A DNA stretch of 64,000 nt from Purshia tridentata (lineage: Eukaryota > Streptophyta > Magnoliopsida > Rosales > Rosaceae), in NCBI GenBank assembly GCA_003254885.1, contig QANT01008781.1:1-64000 (forward strand), written 5' to 3'. The position numbers were made by a program, and so were the translations under genes. The notes under the pieces are model-generated. The model did no database searches, was not told the DNA's origin, and saw nothing but the letters and a program-made list of their open reading frames with translations. Of this stretch, positions 46,601 through 57,830 are shown piece after piece; the first letter of the stretch is position 1; the number at the start of each line of letters is the position of its first letter.

Positions 46601-47846
46601 ATTTGTTTTATTACTTTCTTTAAATGAGCCAGCTACTTTTCTCTCTGATCTGGAAAACCATAATAAAACAGCTCTTGATGGAAGATGAAAGTAAGGGGTT
46701 CTTATCAATTAAATGAGCCAGCTACTTCCTATTCTCTTCTTTTATTTTAGTTTTTTTTTATTTTTTATTTTTTTCAATCTTTATGGCAATCGAAAGTAAT
46801 GGGTTGTTGCATAGCAAATTTAGCATTGTTCCTTTTGAATTAAGTGTGGATTATCCAGTAATGTTGTTCTGTGCTTGTTTCAGTAATGTTGTTATAAGGG
46901 ACATGACAATTTTGGCTCCCCTTAATGCTCCCAATACTGATGGTATAGACCCAGGTATGCTTCTGTACTATCAATTGAACATAACTTGTTTTCTTTATCA
47001 ACACTAATTAAAGAAGTTGAAAGTTAGAAACTTGCGTATCTTATTTGCGTATTTATTTGTACTTTCAGATTCAAGGATTCTATTATTTTCAGATTCAAGG
47101 ATTTTATTCTATCAATTTAACGTAGCATGCTTACCCAAACCAGTTAAAGAAGCTACCATAATGAAGAAACTCATATTTTTTAGCTTATTTAATTTGTACA
47201 TTATGTTTCAGATTCAAGCACAAATGTGTGCATCGAAGACTGTTACATTGAGAGTGGCGACGATCTTGTAGCTGTGAAAAGTGGATGGGATCACTATGGA
47301 ATAAGAATGGCCCAACCAAGCTCAAACATCATAGTGAGAAGAGTTGTTGGCACCACTCCGACCTGCTCGGGAGTTGGAATAGGTAGCGAGATGTCTGGTG
47401 GGATTTCAAATGTTATCATTGAGGATTTGCATGTTTGGGATTCTGCAGCTGGGGTGCGTATAAAATCTGATAAGGGTAGAGGGGGTTACATAACAAATGT
47501 TAGGATAAGTAACATAACAATGGAAAGGGTCAAGATACCCATAAGATTTAGTAGAGGGGCCAATGACCACCCAGACAAAGGATGGGATCCGAAAGCTGTT
47601 CCCAAAGTAAAGGGTATTTTTGTTAGCAATGTGCTGAGTGTAAATTCAACAAAAGCCCCTGAATTGAAGGGCATTGAGGGTGCATTATTTGAAGGGATAT
47701 GCTTTAAAAATGTGACAGTACTTGGTCTAGCTCCATCCGCAGCATGGCATTGTGAGTTTGTTTCTGGTTTTGCCAATGGCGTGTTTCCAGCGTCGTGTCC
47801 TCAGTTGCAGGATAAGGGTTCTTGTGACTGGTGTATGCAACGTTGA
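43691..47846 (+). CDS. Polygalacturonase-like glycoside hydrolase family 28 protein
   Basis: Five exons join in phase: 43691-44128, 45568-45688, 46273-46447, 46884-46954 and 47212-47846, all with GT-AG introns, giving 479 residues. Residues ~17-35 form a hydrophobic segment after a short basic N-terminus, fitting a signal anchor or signal peptide, so the enzyme should enter the secretory pathway and act on the pectin of the wall. The body is a right-handed beta-helix with NTDGIDPDSS (262-271) and SGDDLVAVKSG (283-293), which supply the catalytic aspartates, and VRIKSDKG with the RIK substrate-binding motif (351-353). Where most plant enzymes have GHG, this one reads SGVGIGSE (321-328) and lacks the histidine; this is known in one plant clade of polygalacturonase-like proteins. 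Hydrolysis of polygalacturonan is therefore inferred, not certain. Start chosen as the first ATG giving the hydrophobic segment. No disruption is seen; it converges with PSAN. Confidence 0.93.
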
Positions 47847-48710
47847 GCTTCTGTGGGTTGCTATGGCTTTAGAATGTGTCTTCAGAAACGTCTCTGCTTG
47901 GAAGCTTGAGTTGAATTACTCTGCAGTCTGCAGCAGTCGGATTTGGTTTTGGAATCGAATGCATGATGGGACTTGTTCTACTGAGATATCAAGCTGGTGT
48001 TCAAGCAGCTCATAAATCACATAACTTGTCTGCACATCGACCTCAATTTGAACGAAGGTGAATATTTCTTGTGCATTGGAAACATTGGACACAATGCGCA
48101 CAAGTCTGTCTGGTGATCACCAGAATTTACCGACAGGTATAACCTTATTTTGGACAATTTTTTCGTCGACAATTATTGTTTATTTCAAACGTCGATTACA
48201 TGGTGCTACACATACATCCTCAGAAAGTACAGATGGTAGTAAACCCCAAACCAGGAAAGAAAAAGATGAACTTGTATAGAATTCATACAAGGCAAATGTA
48301 ACATTTTTTTTCTAAACTTATAATTCACTTGATAGATGGATTTATGTCAGGTATTTACAAGATGACATGTTGTTTATTCTAGTACATTGCTAGCTTTCAA
48401 GATGCCATGTTTGACTTGCATCACTGGAATTAAATGATGGATTCAAGAGCCCTACAGTATATATGAACCTTATTTTGTAATTTTCAACAACTTGGAGGAG
48501 TGACAGAACATGATTCAATCTGTTAGAAATGTAACTTAGTAATAGAGGTAGTATAGGTGAGTATCAAAAAGAAATAAGAAAGAAATGAGACAAATTATGA
48601 GAGAAAATATTAAATTAAAAGGCAGATGAAGCTATGGATTTAAGCTTTTCAATAAATAATTAAGAAACTTAGGTACATGCATATAAGTTGAAGGTTGCCT
48701 CTTTTGATGA
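47847..48710. other. Convergent 3' flanks of polygalacturonase and PSAN
   Basis: Contains the 3' untranslated regions of both genes. AATAAATAATTAAG at about 48652 could serve as a poly(A) signal on the plus strand. The frames at 47752-48279 overlap the end of the polygalacturonase or lie in its 3' region and look fortuitous. Confidence 0.5.
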
Positions 48711-49799
48711 TCACCATTTCCAGAACACATTGGAACCACACTTGTACTTGTCTTTACCTTCGCATTCCAAACTCAGATCATCAGAGATAAATGGTACTTT
48801 CTGCATATAACATACCAAAGTAAGCCAACAAATTAATTAATTAATTAGTTAATTAGGAATAAATACTACTAATTAATTTCAACCATGCAAGTAAGAAGCT
48901 AGCACCAGTAGTGAGTTATTGTAGTTGTTACCTTTTGCCTGGCAAGATCTTGGCAGCCAGTAAAGTTCTCTGGGAACTTGCATGTCCCAAATTGAACTGT
49001 GAATGCTCGCGCAAAGTTTGCACCGCTTGTTGCCAGCCTCTTCTTGTCATTCAGTTCCTATATATTCCAAAATCAAACTTATTATAATTAATAATATCGA
49101 TCACCATGGCAAAAAAATAGTTTATCATGAAATTATCAACCATGTATCAAAAATAATCAAATATGTTATGTTACAACCCTAAACCCTATAGGCTTATTTG
49201 CACATTCACCGATAAAATTATAGTTTCGTCTCAATTCACCTCTTTAAAGTTTATTTTTCCAATTTACTCTACGTTAGGTTCTTCTCTATCTCATATAACC
49301 GAAAACTCTCAAATCTGTCCATTGTTTAAATTGCTGATATGGCACCTACATAGCAGAGAGTAAATTGACAATGAAATTGATAAATTTGATGGTTTCGGAT
49401 TACGTGAGTCAAAAAAAAACTTATAAGAGTGAATTGAGACAATAAACTTTAAAGAAAGGTAAAACTATAATTTCAATAGGCAAATGTACAAATAGGCAAA
49501 GAGGTTACCTTGTTGGCTTTGCTCTTTTCAAGGTACTGTTCAATGACTCCGGCATTGGCAAAGGAGTTGTTGGAGGCAGCAGCAGCGGTGGTGAAAACGG
49601 TGGCTGCTAGGCAGAGCAGCGCAGCCCTTCTTCCTTCACTCCTCTGTGATTCTTTTGCCAGTTGGGCTCTGATTACAGGCATTTTCTGACCTGCAGGCAC
49701 AACTGAAGGCACAGAAATGATCTTGGCATTCAGATCAGACATTGCAGAGCCACAGATGGCATAGTTGCAGGCCAAAACACCAGAGTTCAGGGCTGCCAT
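48711..49799 (-). CDS. PSAN: Photosystem I reaction centre subunit N, chloroplastic (PsaN)
   Basis: Three minus-strand exons, 49799-49509, 49057-48932 and 48800-48711, join in phase at GT-AG introns to give 168 residues. PsaN is a small extrinsic subunit on the lumenal face of photosystem I, involved in plastocyanin docking to the complex. Residues 1-55 are a stromal transit peptide; residues 57-83 are a lumenal targeting signal with RR followed by a hydrophobic stretch (AALLCLAATVF) and a predicted cleavage after ANA (83), leaving a mature protein of 85 residues. The twin arginine fits the known thylakoid Tat (delta-pH) route for this subunit. The mature part starts GVIEQYLEKSK, and shows FGTCKFPENFTGC and LECEGKDKYKCGSNVFWKW with the four conserved cysteines. 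Length matches the family (about 170). The frame is intact, so I expect it to be functional. Confidence 0.97.
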
Positions 49800-49903
49800 T
49801 GCTCACTATTTTTACTTGAAGATCACAATTCACAATAGTGTAGACAAGTTGAACTCAGGTATAGTGAGGGCTGTATTTTAATTTTTTTGGGTTATAGATA
49901 TTT

Positions 49904-49990
49904 GATAAGGAGTGATTGTGATAATTCATCAATGTAATGAAATGTTGTGGTGGGCGTGTGGATAAGGTGAGATTGCCTCGCTCCTATTGG
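49904..49990 (-). promoter_or_regulatory. PSAN upstream region with two GATAAGG (I-box-like) motifs and a CCAAT box
   Basis: GATAAGG occurs at 49904-49910 and 49961-49967, and ATTGG (CCAAT on the gene strand) at 49986-49990, all 105-190 bp upstream of the PSAN start. I-boxes are common in light-regulated photosynthesis promoters, so this arrangement fits the gene, but function is inferred. Confidence 0.5.
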
Positions 49991-51399
49991 CAAACTTTAC
50001 ACTTCATGCTAGTTTATGGGACATTGGAGTTTGTGGTTGGCTTGTGTTTTGGTCCCACTTGGGAATCAAAACTTGTGCTTCCTACTTCTCTGCTAACAGT
50101 ACAATTTTCATGACCGAAAAACAACCCGATACCATTTTCCAAGCACACAAGTGTCTTAGAAATGCAAGTCTAAACTTGAGATCCTTATGTAGTTATGTTG
50201 ACATTTGAGAAGGGATTGAAAAATAATTTTCTATTATTCATATGAATCATGTCCTTCTAGAAAATGGTTGAGATGGATTTGATTGTCTCAACTTTTTTTT
50301 TTTTTTTTTTTNTGATTGTCTCAACTTTTTTTTTTTTTTTTGGTTAGAAGATGTTCTAAGCCTTGATACTATAACTGTTTGGACCATGTCCAGCAGGCTT
50401 ATGTCGCGAGCATATTGAAGTGACCAAACAATCTAAGGCCTTCTGCTATAATGGTACTCAAATCTGTTTACTGTTTAAAATTTATTAAGAGGTCGTTAAT
50501 TTAAAATATTTGAAATTTAATTATATGGAATATTATATTAGTGTTAATATTTTAACAGATAATTACCAATTACCTCATTTTGGGCTTTCTTTTCCCTCTA
50601 TAGTCCACTATTTTTTTGGCTTCCTAGTCGATGCTTTAGCTTTGTTTCCAGCCTAGATTTTGTTCACCCGGTCCACTTTTTAATTCAATTAATTTAATTA
50701 TTTTTTAGACTAATGATTTTGCCCTTTGAGTCATTTACTTCTTTTCAAATTTCCGTTTTCGGCTTCTTCATTGAAGAAGCTCTGTTTGTGCGCACGATCA
50801 TCGTTGTAGTCTAAGTTCTCTCTCTCTCTGTCTCTCTCTTTCTCTCTGTCTTTGTCTCTTTTGCTCTTTGTTTTGGCGCGGATCGCCATTGAAGTCTTTT
50901 TTTGAGCTTTAGTTTTAATCGCGTTTGATTTTTGATATTTACTATTTTCGTTTTTTATTTATTGATTTTTGATTTGAATTCCATATTTGTTGCTACTAAT
51001 GAGTGAGTATTGATGTTGTTGCTTGTTGTTTTTTCAAAAATTGCATATAAAGGTTTGTGTTTGGTTTCGTTTTTGAATTGGTTAGTTGTGTTCTAAATTT
51101 TTTTCATAATCTGAGTTTTGTTTGCATTTGAGTTGTTTGGACGTTTGTTTTTAGTCGTTTAATGTTTTTGTTAATTTGGAATTTGTCTAAAGTGTTTGTT
51201 ACTACGTAATAGTAACAAATACTTGCAGTAGTTTGTTTAGGTTTTGATTGCATTGTAGTGTATATTTTGGTACTTATGGTAATTGTTGTTGGTATTTGGG
51301 GCTTTTAAGTGTGTGCGATTGTTTTTTACTACGTGACAATAACTTTCCATATGGTAATGTTTATTGGTTTTTGTGTGTGCTTGTTTTATTGTAGGTTTT
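49991..51399. other. Intergenic and probable MULE 5' leader
   Basis: 50281-50341 contains a duplicated T-tract phrase around an N (50312). 50815-50860 is a (CT)n-rich stretch. From about 50900 the sequence is T-rich and ends TTTATTGTAG just before the transposase ATG at 51400, like an intron in the leader. No host gene seen. Confidence 0.5.
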
Positions 51400-52360
51400 A
51401 TGGCTACTAAGATTCTAGGAAAATTCTACTTTGGTGGAGACATAGTGGTTATTCCACTTTGTGATAGTTGGAGCTTTATAGAATTTAGTAATGCTATATG
51501 CCTTAGGATTTCATACCTTAAGTTAGGGTCCTTTTGTCTTAGATATACAATTGGAAAACACCACTCTTGCTACTTGGAGAATCATTTGGACTACAAGTCC
51601 ATGTTATGTTTGCATAGGTTGGAAAATTGCCCTTATGTTGATGTTTTTGTGGCTAAGGTTGGGTCAGGCAATAAAGATCTTCTTACTGTCGAGGGCAGTG
51701 AGGAATCTGTTCCAATATCAGTGGAGAGTGAGGAGTTCTTGGGATGCTATAAACCTAAGAAATCAAGGTTGTATATATGTTTAAGGCTTGAGAGAATTGT
51801 ATTGAGTGTGCAGGTCAACAATTTAAAGGAGGTGTGGTTGATTTTAGGAGAAGTTGGTAATGTATGCGATCGAGAAAGGTTTTAGGTTTGTGTATGTTAA
51901 AAATGAGAAGACTCGTGTTGTCACTCATTGTTTCCATAAGGTTAATCAAGGTTGTTGTTGGTTTATAAGGGCTTACTTGTGCAGGTTTAATGGATTTTTC
52001 TATATTAGAGAGTTGAATAACACTTATACATGTCAAGGTGTTATCTAAGAGCGAAAGTAGAAATTGATAGGGTCTCATGTTGTCAAAAGTATATTAGTTG
52101 ACACATTGAAATCCATGCCAGCTAGGAGGCCAATTCAGATTGTCAAGGATATTCGAGAAAAGTATGTGCTGTCTATTTCATATCATGTAGCATGGTACAG
52201 GAAAGAGTAGGCCAAATTTGTGATTTATGGCGATGATGAGAGTTCATACAGTAATTTGATGTGATATTTGAAAGCTTTGATAAATACGAATGAAGGAAGT
52301 CGCTGCTGTATACAATTTGAACTAAAGTCACATTGTTTTAGGAAACTTTTTTTTGCTATG
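51400..52360 (+). pseudogene. MuDR-like (MULE) transposase, N-terminal half
   Basis: From the ATG at 51400 the frame reads MATKILGKFYFGGDIVV and contains an N-terminal MuDR-type domain. After a frameshift near 51860 comes the DNA-binding segment YAIEKGFRFVYVKNEKTRVV and CCWFIRAYLCRFNGFFYIRE, then RPIQIVKDIREKYVLSISYH with stops. The last recognisable codons are near 52350 (HCFRKLFFAM), just before the first catalytic aspartate would be expected. The next part of the gene lies on the other strand. Confidence 0.82.
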
Positions 52361-52364
52361 GTGC

Positions 52365-52850
52365 CAAAATCCAAGAATTGAAAGACTATGAAAAATTGTT
52401 AAACATCTCACCCCAAAACATGCCATTGAAAAAAGCATCTGAGAAGTTGTCCTAATTAGGCAGGTCATCCATAAAATCCTTCACAGGTTTTCCACCTTTT
52501 CTCCTCGTCAATGAATTAGATTCTTCAAAAACAATTGATGTTTATGAATATGCATAGCAAGTGAACAAGTAAAACATCATATCCCTTAAATAATTGTTGT
52601 TACTTGCCAGAAACTGGGAAGAGAGATTGCGTTTCAGATGCTTGTAACAGAATCTATGAGGGGAGTGCAGGAAAATAGTCTTCCTAGCATTACTGAATCC
52701 AGTATTCCGATCCGAAATAAAAGTCACTCTCCTTCTTTGTGGGGTCAAAACGTCAAATAGCCTCTCCATAGTTATAACTTTAAAGTCCTGATTATGAGTT
52801 TTTTGTAGACCCAAGTGTAGACCTCTGATTATAACTTTTTTTAAGAAGGT
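52365..52850 (-). pseudogene. MULE transposase, catalytic segment, inverted
   Basis: The minus-strand frame 52814-52542 reads RVTFISDRNTGFSNARKTIF, containing the second catalytic aspartate, then HSPHRFCYKHLKRNL. Downstream, in broken frames to about 52380, GGKPVKDFMDDLPN and DAFFNGMFWGEMFNN match the following MULE segment. It therefore continues the gene at 51400-52360 after an inversion; the ~50-residue stretch with the first aspartate is missing at the breakpoint. Confidence 0.8.
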
Positions 52851-53599
52851 GCCCAGTAGTTTCCCTTATTAACTTTAAAAGGCCATATCTATTCTCCACC
52901 TATATTAATAAGATTAATGGAAAAACAGCTGAATATGTGCACGTGGTTGTTACTATCTGACAGTCGCAGTGTTGTTACTGTTAATCATTGGCTACCTATG
53001 AATCAATTTACAATAATAGAAAATATATTTCGAAAAGATAAAGGAATTTGATAAACTTGAATACATATAAAAGAGAAGGAGTTCAACATGAAATCTAAAT
53101 GGAAGTAGCTAGATTCTTGAATTTAAAAACATTAAAGAACAGTAGCTATTGTCTTTTTGATCAGCTGATATTGTCATCGGTCTTGATTTGTTTCAATTCA
53201 TTGAATGCTTGAATTTGCAGTGAAGGCCAACTTTGTTCATGCTTGATGAACCTTTTGAGAATGCTTGCTTTTAACTTCTGAATCTCTCTTTTGCCTACTT
53301 TGTTGTTGTTCAATTGTTTTTTTGCAATTTTCTCTGTGTAATACATGAAAAAAAATACCACAGTCCACTCTGCCGTAATAAAAATGATTCGGATCAGTTT
53401 GCTATTTTCTTTAATTTATAAGTTTCTACTAAGAATTTTGATTGGAACCAGTTTGCAATAATAAAATTCAAGTTTAAATTACGATATTTCTGATTGCTGT
53501 GGGCATATGTTGGATTGGTGAAGTTGATAGTTATTATTGAAATCTTTCAACCATCTGATTGTCAAAATGGCGTCGTCTGTCAGCTTAACCTCTTCGAAC
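52851..53599. other. AT-rich spacer
   Basis: No recognisable gene. A minus-strand frame at 53161-53361 encodes a lysine-rich peptide without any family resemblance; it may be fortuitous. Confidence 0.5.
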
Positions 53600-53804
53600 T
53601 TAGGGTCTCTTTACTAATCCGTAATTAGAAAGGCAACAATGGAAATCATTCCCATTTGAGTGTTTACTTACATTTGAGAATGATTCTCATTGCCATTCCC
53701 ATGTTTACTTATCTTATAGGGGAATACAATTATAGTGGCGCTCACATAAATTTGGAAATTTAATCCCTAATGTTGGAGGAATTCAATTACCAGCCCGCGA
53801 GGAA

Positions 53805-53858
<54 letters not shown>
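53805..53858. repeat. 54-bp uninterrupted poly-G tract
   Basis: A run of 54 G bases followed by GT-rich sequence (TGGGTGGTGTGGTGGGTGTGG). It could form G-quadruplexes, and its exact length in an assembly is doubtful. The glycine-rich and proline-rich frames over it are translations of the repeat. Confidence 0.85.
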
Positions 53859-53859
<1 letters not shown>

Positions 53860-54394
53860 GGGTGGTGTGGTGGGTGTGGATTGGATCGGGGAGAAAGGGA
53901 ATATGTATTTTCATTCCAAAACTGCCCTGACATTTTGGTTGAAAATCCAAAACTGCCCTCAACAAATAAAATCCCAAAACCGAATACCCAAGGTCATTTT
54001 CTTATTTTCTTCATACAACTCAAGTTGCCTCCAACCTAGTTGCTTCCATATCTTCAAGGTTAGATGATTATTTATTTATTTTTTTATAGAAAATATTTCC
54101 TGATAGAATATTTTAGATTGATATATTGTCTCTTATGTAGACTTTGGGATATCTGTGTGTTTGCTCTTCTATGTATATTGCTATTTTTTTTCTTTGAGTT
54201 TGCTTCTTGCAAGTTCGATCTCCTCCTTTTTTTAAAATTTTTTTTTTTATGAGTATGCTTCATTCTATTTTTGTTCTTTTCTTTTGCGTATAATGCAATT
54301 TCCTTTTATAAAAAAGAAAAGAAAAGAATTCAGATTGATTCTCCACCCACCTATTTATATGTCCATTTCTTTAATAAAATTTCAATTGAATGAC

Positions 54395-55205
54395 CCACGT
54401 GAATTTTGAACATAGGGAAAGTCTCTAGCAAAAGAAAATATAGTATCTGCAGGAAAGCAAAAACTAGCAAAAATAAGAAACTGAAAAATGAAGTCTGCAA
54501 GAAAAGATAAGAAAGCAGTCTTAGAAGAACTTTGCATCAACCAGTTAGTCCAATGGCAAGCCATCTGCTATCAGCACACCCAACAAGGAGAATGGCGGGT
54601 TTAACGCCCAATTCATAGGACACATTCCCCTATGAGCTAGCATTGCTAACTCATTTGCAGCAGCCTTTCTTGAATCCAAGACCAACTAACAGATGAAAAT
54701 CTAGTTGCCAAATTCCAAATGTCATGGACAATTGGAACGGTTTGCCAAGGAATTGAATGGGTAGAGCGATTTAGAGTCACGATAAGTGGCTATGAATCAG
54801 ACTCCACAACACCAGACCAACCACCCCTTTGAGCGTATAACATACCTTTTTTGATAGTTAAGGCTTCCACCATTTCAGCAGACTCTGCTGCACAAGCACC
54901 AACACTACCTCCCACAACTTCACAAGCATGATTTCAAATGGTAACACCTATCCTAGCTGCATGAGAGTCTCTAAGCCAAGAGCTATCAGTATTAATTTTT
55001 ACCACTAATGCCAAAAGAGGGACCACTGCTCAGAAATAGAATTAATCTGGAAACCCTCAGAGTTATGGGTTAAAGGCTTCATGGGCAATGATTTCATAAA
55101 CTCACAAAAAGCACTTTGAGCATTAAAACAAACCACCAAAGGGTCAGGACCAATCTTCTGAAATATTGCCTTACACCTAGCTTTCCAAATGGACCAAAGA
55201 ATAAA
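54395..55205 (-). pseudogene. RNase H-like (RVT_3 type) fragment
   Basis: Minus-strand codons, with several stops and frame changes, spell IWKARCKAIFQKIGPDPLVV, then INTDSSWLRDSHAARIGV, GGSVGACAAESAEMVEALTI and SGVVESDS, the order found in the plant RNase H domain that ends many LINE pol proteins and some host proteins. It lies between the PIF terminus and the transposase, so it was either captured by or inserted into that element. Confidence 0.7.
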
Positions 55206-55273
55206 ACCTTAACCTTAATTGTGAGTTTGATTAACTTCAGTTTTATTGATACAATTTTTTTATTTTTTTTGCA

Positions 55274-55748
55274 ATGTCATGTAGACAAATGGCTCACCTA
55301 AACATGTCCAGCTTGAGGAAAATACAAGTTATAATTAACACATTAATAGTCTTCATTCGGACTCTATTTGTTTTATGTGCTACTAGTTGTGGCTATGTAT
55401 GGTTAGATTCCCAAAAACGTCCTACAAACATGTTCACAAAAACACACTCATTCAATAGAACTTACAAACAACTAGAGCACCTATATGGACTAGTTTATTA
55501 TGAGGGTGATGTGACTTGTATTGCACAATTACGGATGGATAGACAATCATTTCATAAGTTGTGTCAAATTTTTGTCACTAGAGGAAAACTACGAGGAACC
55601 AAAATGTTTCTATAGAGGATATATGTTTTTAAACATTCTTGCACATCATGTTAAGAATCGTGTCATAACATACAACTTTAGTAGGTCGGGTTGAACTATT
55701 AGTAAATATTTTCATTAGTGTTTGAATGCACTGATTCAATGTCAAAAA
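55274..55748 (+). pseudogene. PIF/Harbinger (HARBI1-like) transposase, N-terminal part
   Basis: Starts MSCRQMAHLNMSSLRK and includes LRMDRQSFHKLCQIFVTRGK, typical of HARBI1-like nucleases ahead of the DDE domain. A one-base deletion near 55605 shifts the frame; afterwards FLNILAHHVKNRVITYNFSR can be read, with TGA and TAG stops, up to CQK at 55748. The copia LTR begins at the next base and the gene resumes at 63259. Confidence 0.87.
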
Positions 55749-56218
55749 TGTAAGGATCCCATAAGCAATAATATGTTGATGCATTAGTATATGGATGAAC
55801 CTTGGATAATTTATCAAGAAAGGGCTCTAATTGGTCTTACTAGATGTCCTAGTTGAGTTCAGATTCTGACTTAACTAGGACTTAAGGGCCTGATATATAG
55901 GTAGGACACTCAAAGTCCTAATTAGACAAGGTTTAGGAATTCTTTTAGATAGCTGTTTAGGACTAGAGGCATTAGAGGCACCTTTATGGAAGGACTCTAA
56001 TCTCTAAACACTATAAAAGGATCAAGTCCCTGCTCTCACAGATAAGGCTTTTAGCGTTATACTTAGTCCCATACAAAGTTGCTATCAAGAGATTTTGCAG
56101 AGAGGAGAAGATTTGGTTTAATGGCTTCATGTATGTTTTTCTATTTATCTGGTTTTATGTTCTACTTCTATTGCATGTTAATTTGTATTTCTAGATGTTT
56201 GTGATAGTATAGATTACA
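55749..56218 (+). mobile_element. 5' LTR of the copia element in PIF (470 bp)
   Basis: It opens TGTAAGGATCCC and ends ATAGATTACA, two bases before the primer site. TATAAAA at 56012-56018 is a plausible core promoter. It differs from the 3' LTR at about 30 positions (~6%) and a TATA-like indel. AAAAA (left) and AAAAG (right) flank the whole element as an imperfect target duplication. Confidence 0.95.
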
Positions 56219-56220
56219 TG

Positions 56221-56232
56221 TGGTATCAGAGC
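56221..56232 (+). other. Primer-binding site (initiator tRNA-Met type)
   Basis: TGGTATCAGAGC, two bases after the LTR end. Confidence 0.95.
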
Positions 56233-56920
56233 AACTCACACACATCTTGAAATCATATGAATATTTTCAGGAAGACTAACATGCAGATTTATTCAAATTT
56301 TTTTTTTTTTTACATATATAATCTGCTATTAAAGTATATGTTCTTGAATGCTTATATTTCATGCAACTTGTAAACATATGCTTTATTTTTTTCGATTATG
56401 GGAATTCTTTTAGAATTAAAGTTCATATGTTTTGGTTACTTTGTTACATGTGATCCATGTTTTATTCCGCATCAGCTCTAGATAAGTTGGATTGCATGTA
56501 TATCTAAATCTATAAACCTATTCTTGTTTCTTTAGGCCTTATTATTGAAATATACACATTAAGGTTAATGGTTTTAATTATTATCTGATCACTAGACAAG
56601 TCTAGTTGTTGTAATGTTTTGTATTACCAAAGTAATGAGTATATTAAATCTTTAGACTAAAGAACTAGATCGAGAGGTAATTCATCCTTAATTAGATAGC
56701 TGGTTCTCCCAAAGGAGGTTTAAACTTTTATTTAATTTTGTTTGAATTAGCATACTACAATCTTAAAAATATGAAATTTTCCTTATAATTCTTTGCTGCT
56801 ACATAAAGGTACTAAGGGTCTTATAATGCTGGTCATGTTTTTAATATTGGTTGTATGTTTGGCTTGTTTTCTTTGTTGTCTCTGCCCAAAGGTGAGAATC
56901 AATGACATTTATATATTATT
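56233..56920 (+). other. Untranslated leader of the copia element
   Basis: AT-rich sequence between the primer site and gag, without a coding frame of note. Confidence 0.6.
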
Positions 56921-57830
56921 ATGGGATTTTGGTGTTTAGTTTTAAAGTTCAAAAATTTTAAAACTCAGTTTTACTTGTCTACAGCATCCTCCCTTAACTT
57001 TGCTAATATAGATCCACTTAATGGAACCAATTTTAAGAAGTGGAAACAAGACTTAGACATCTATCTAGGCCTAGTTGAGATCAATTTAGCCCTAAGAGAG
57101 GACTGCCCACTGATAGTTGAAGATAGTACACCTGAACAGAGAGTCAAGTTTGAGAAATGGCAGAAGTCCAATAGAATGTCTTTGTTGATTATGAAGAGGG
57201 CCATGAGTGAAACCATGAGAAGAGGTATCCCAGACTATGAGAATGCTAGAGATTTTCTGCAAGCAGTTGGTGACAAGTTCAAGGAGTCTGAAAAGGCAGA
57301 AACTGGAAGTCTTATGAAAAACTTTCGAATATGAAGTATGATGGTGATGGGAATGTAAGGGAGTTCATTATGAAGCTGGTGGATGCAGCTGCTAAATTGA
57401 GAAACCTGGATATGCAGATCTTGGATAGTTTTTTGGTTTATACTACACTTAATGCTCTTCCTCCTCAGTATGGTCAATTGTAGCTCACTTATAATACAAA
57501 CAAGGAGCAGTGGAGTATCAAAGAGCTGATATCTTTCTGTGTTCAAAAGGAAGAAAGATTGAAGAAGGAGAGTGAGCATATTTTGAATTTGGAGGTTAGT
57601 ACAAATCCTAAAAAGAATTATGATAAAAGTGCAAAATATGGACCTAAGAAGGATAATATTCCTAATCATGCTGCCAGGGCTTCCTCCCCCACCAATCTGA
57701 CACCACAGAATCTTAAGGTCAATCAAACCACAGTTTTTAAGTGTTATTTCTGTAATAAGGATGGACTCATGAAGAGAGACTACAATAGGTACAAGAAATG
57801 GAAATTTAGGAAAGAGTCCAAACAAGGTAT
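56921..57830 (+). pseudogene. Copia gag, broken
   Basis: The capsid part reads SSLNFANIDPLNGTNFKKWK, DLDIYLGLVEINLALRED and NRMSLLIMKRAMSETMRRGI. A frameshift near 57330 moves to VREFIMKLVDAAAKLRNLDM, with a TAG near 57482, and then QWSIKELISFCVQKEERLKK. The zinc knuckle has decayed to CYFCNKDGLMKRDYNRY: the histidine and last cysteine are replaced. Gag runs into protease in the same frame. Confidence 0.88.

Noticed and set aside
48058-48279. Small downstream gene after the polygalacturonase
   Set aside because: 73 codons in the 3' flank, no domain; probably 3' untranslated sequence.
53770-54039. Glycine-rich protein
   Set aside because: The frame is a 54-base G tract with short flanks.
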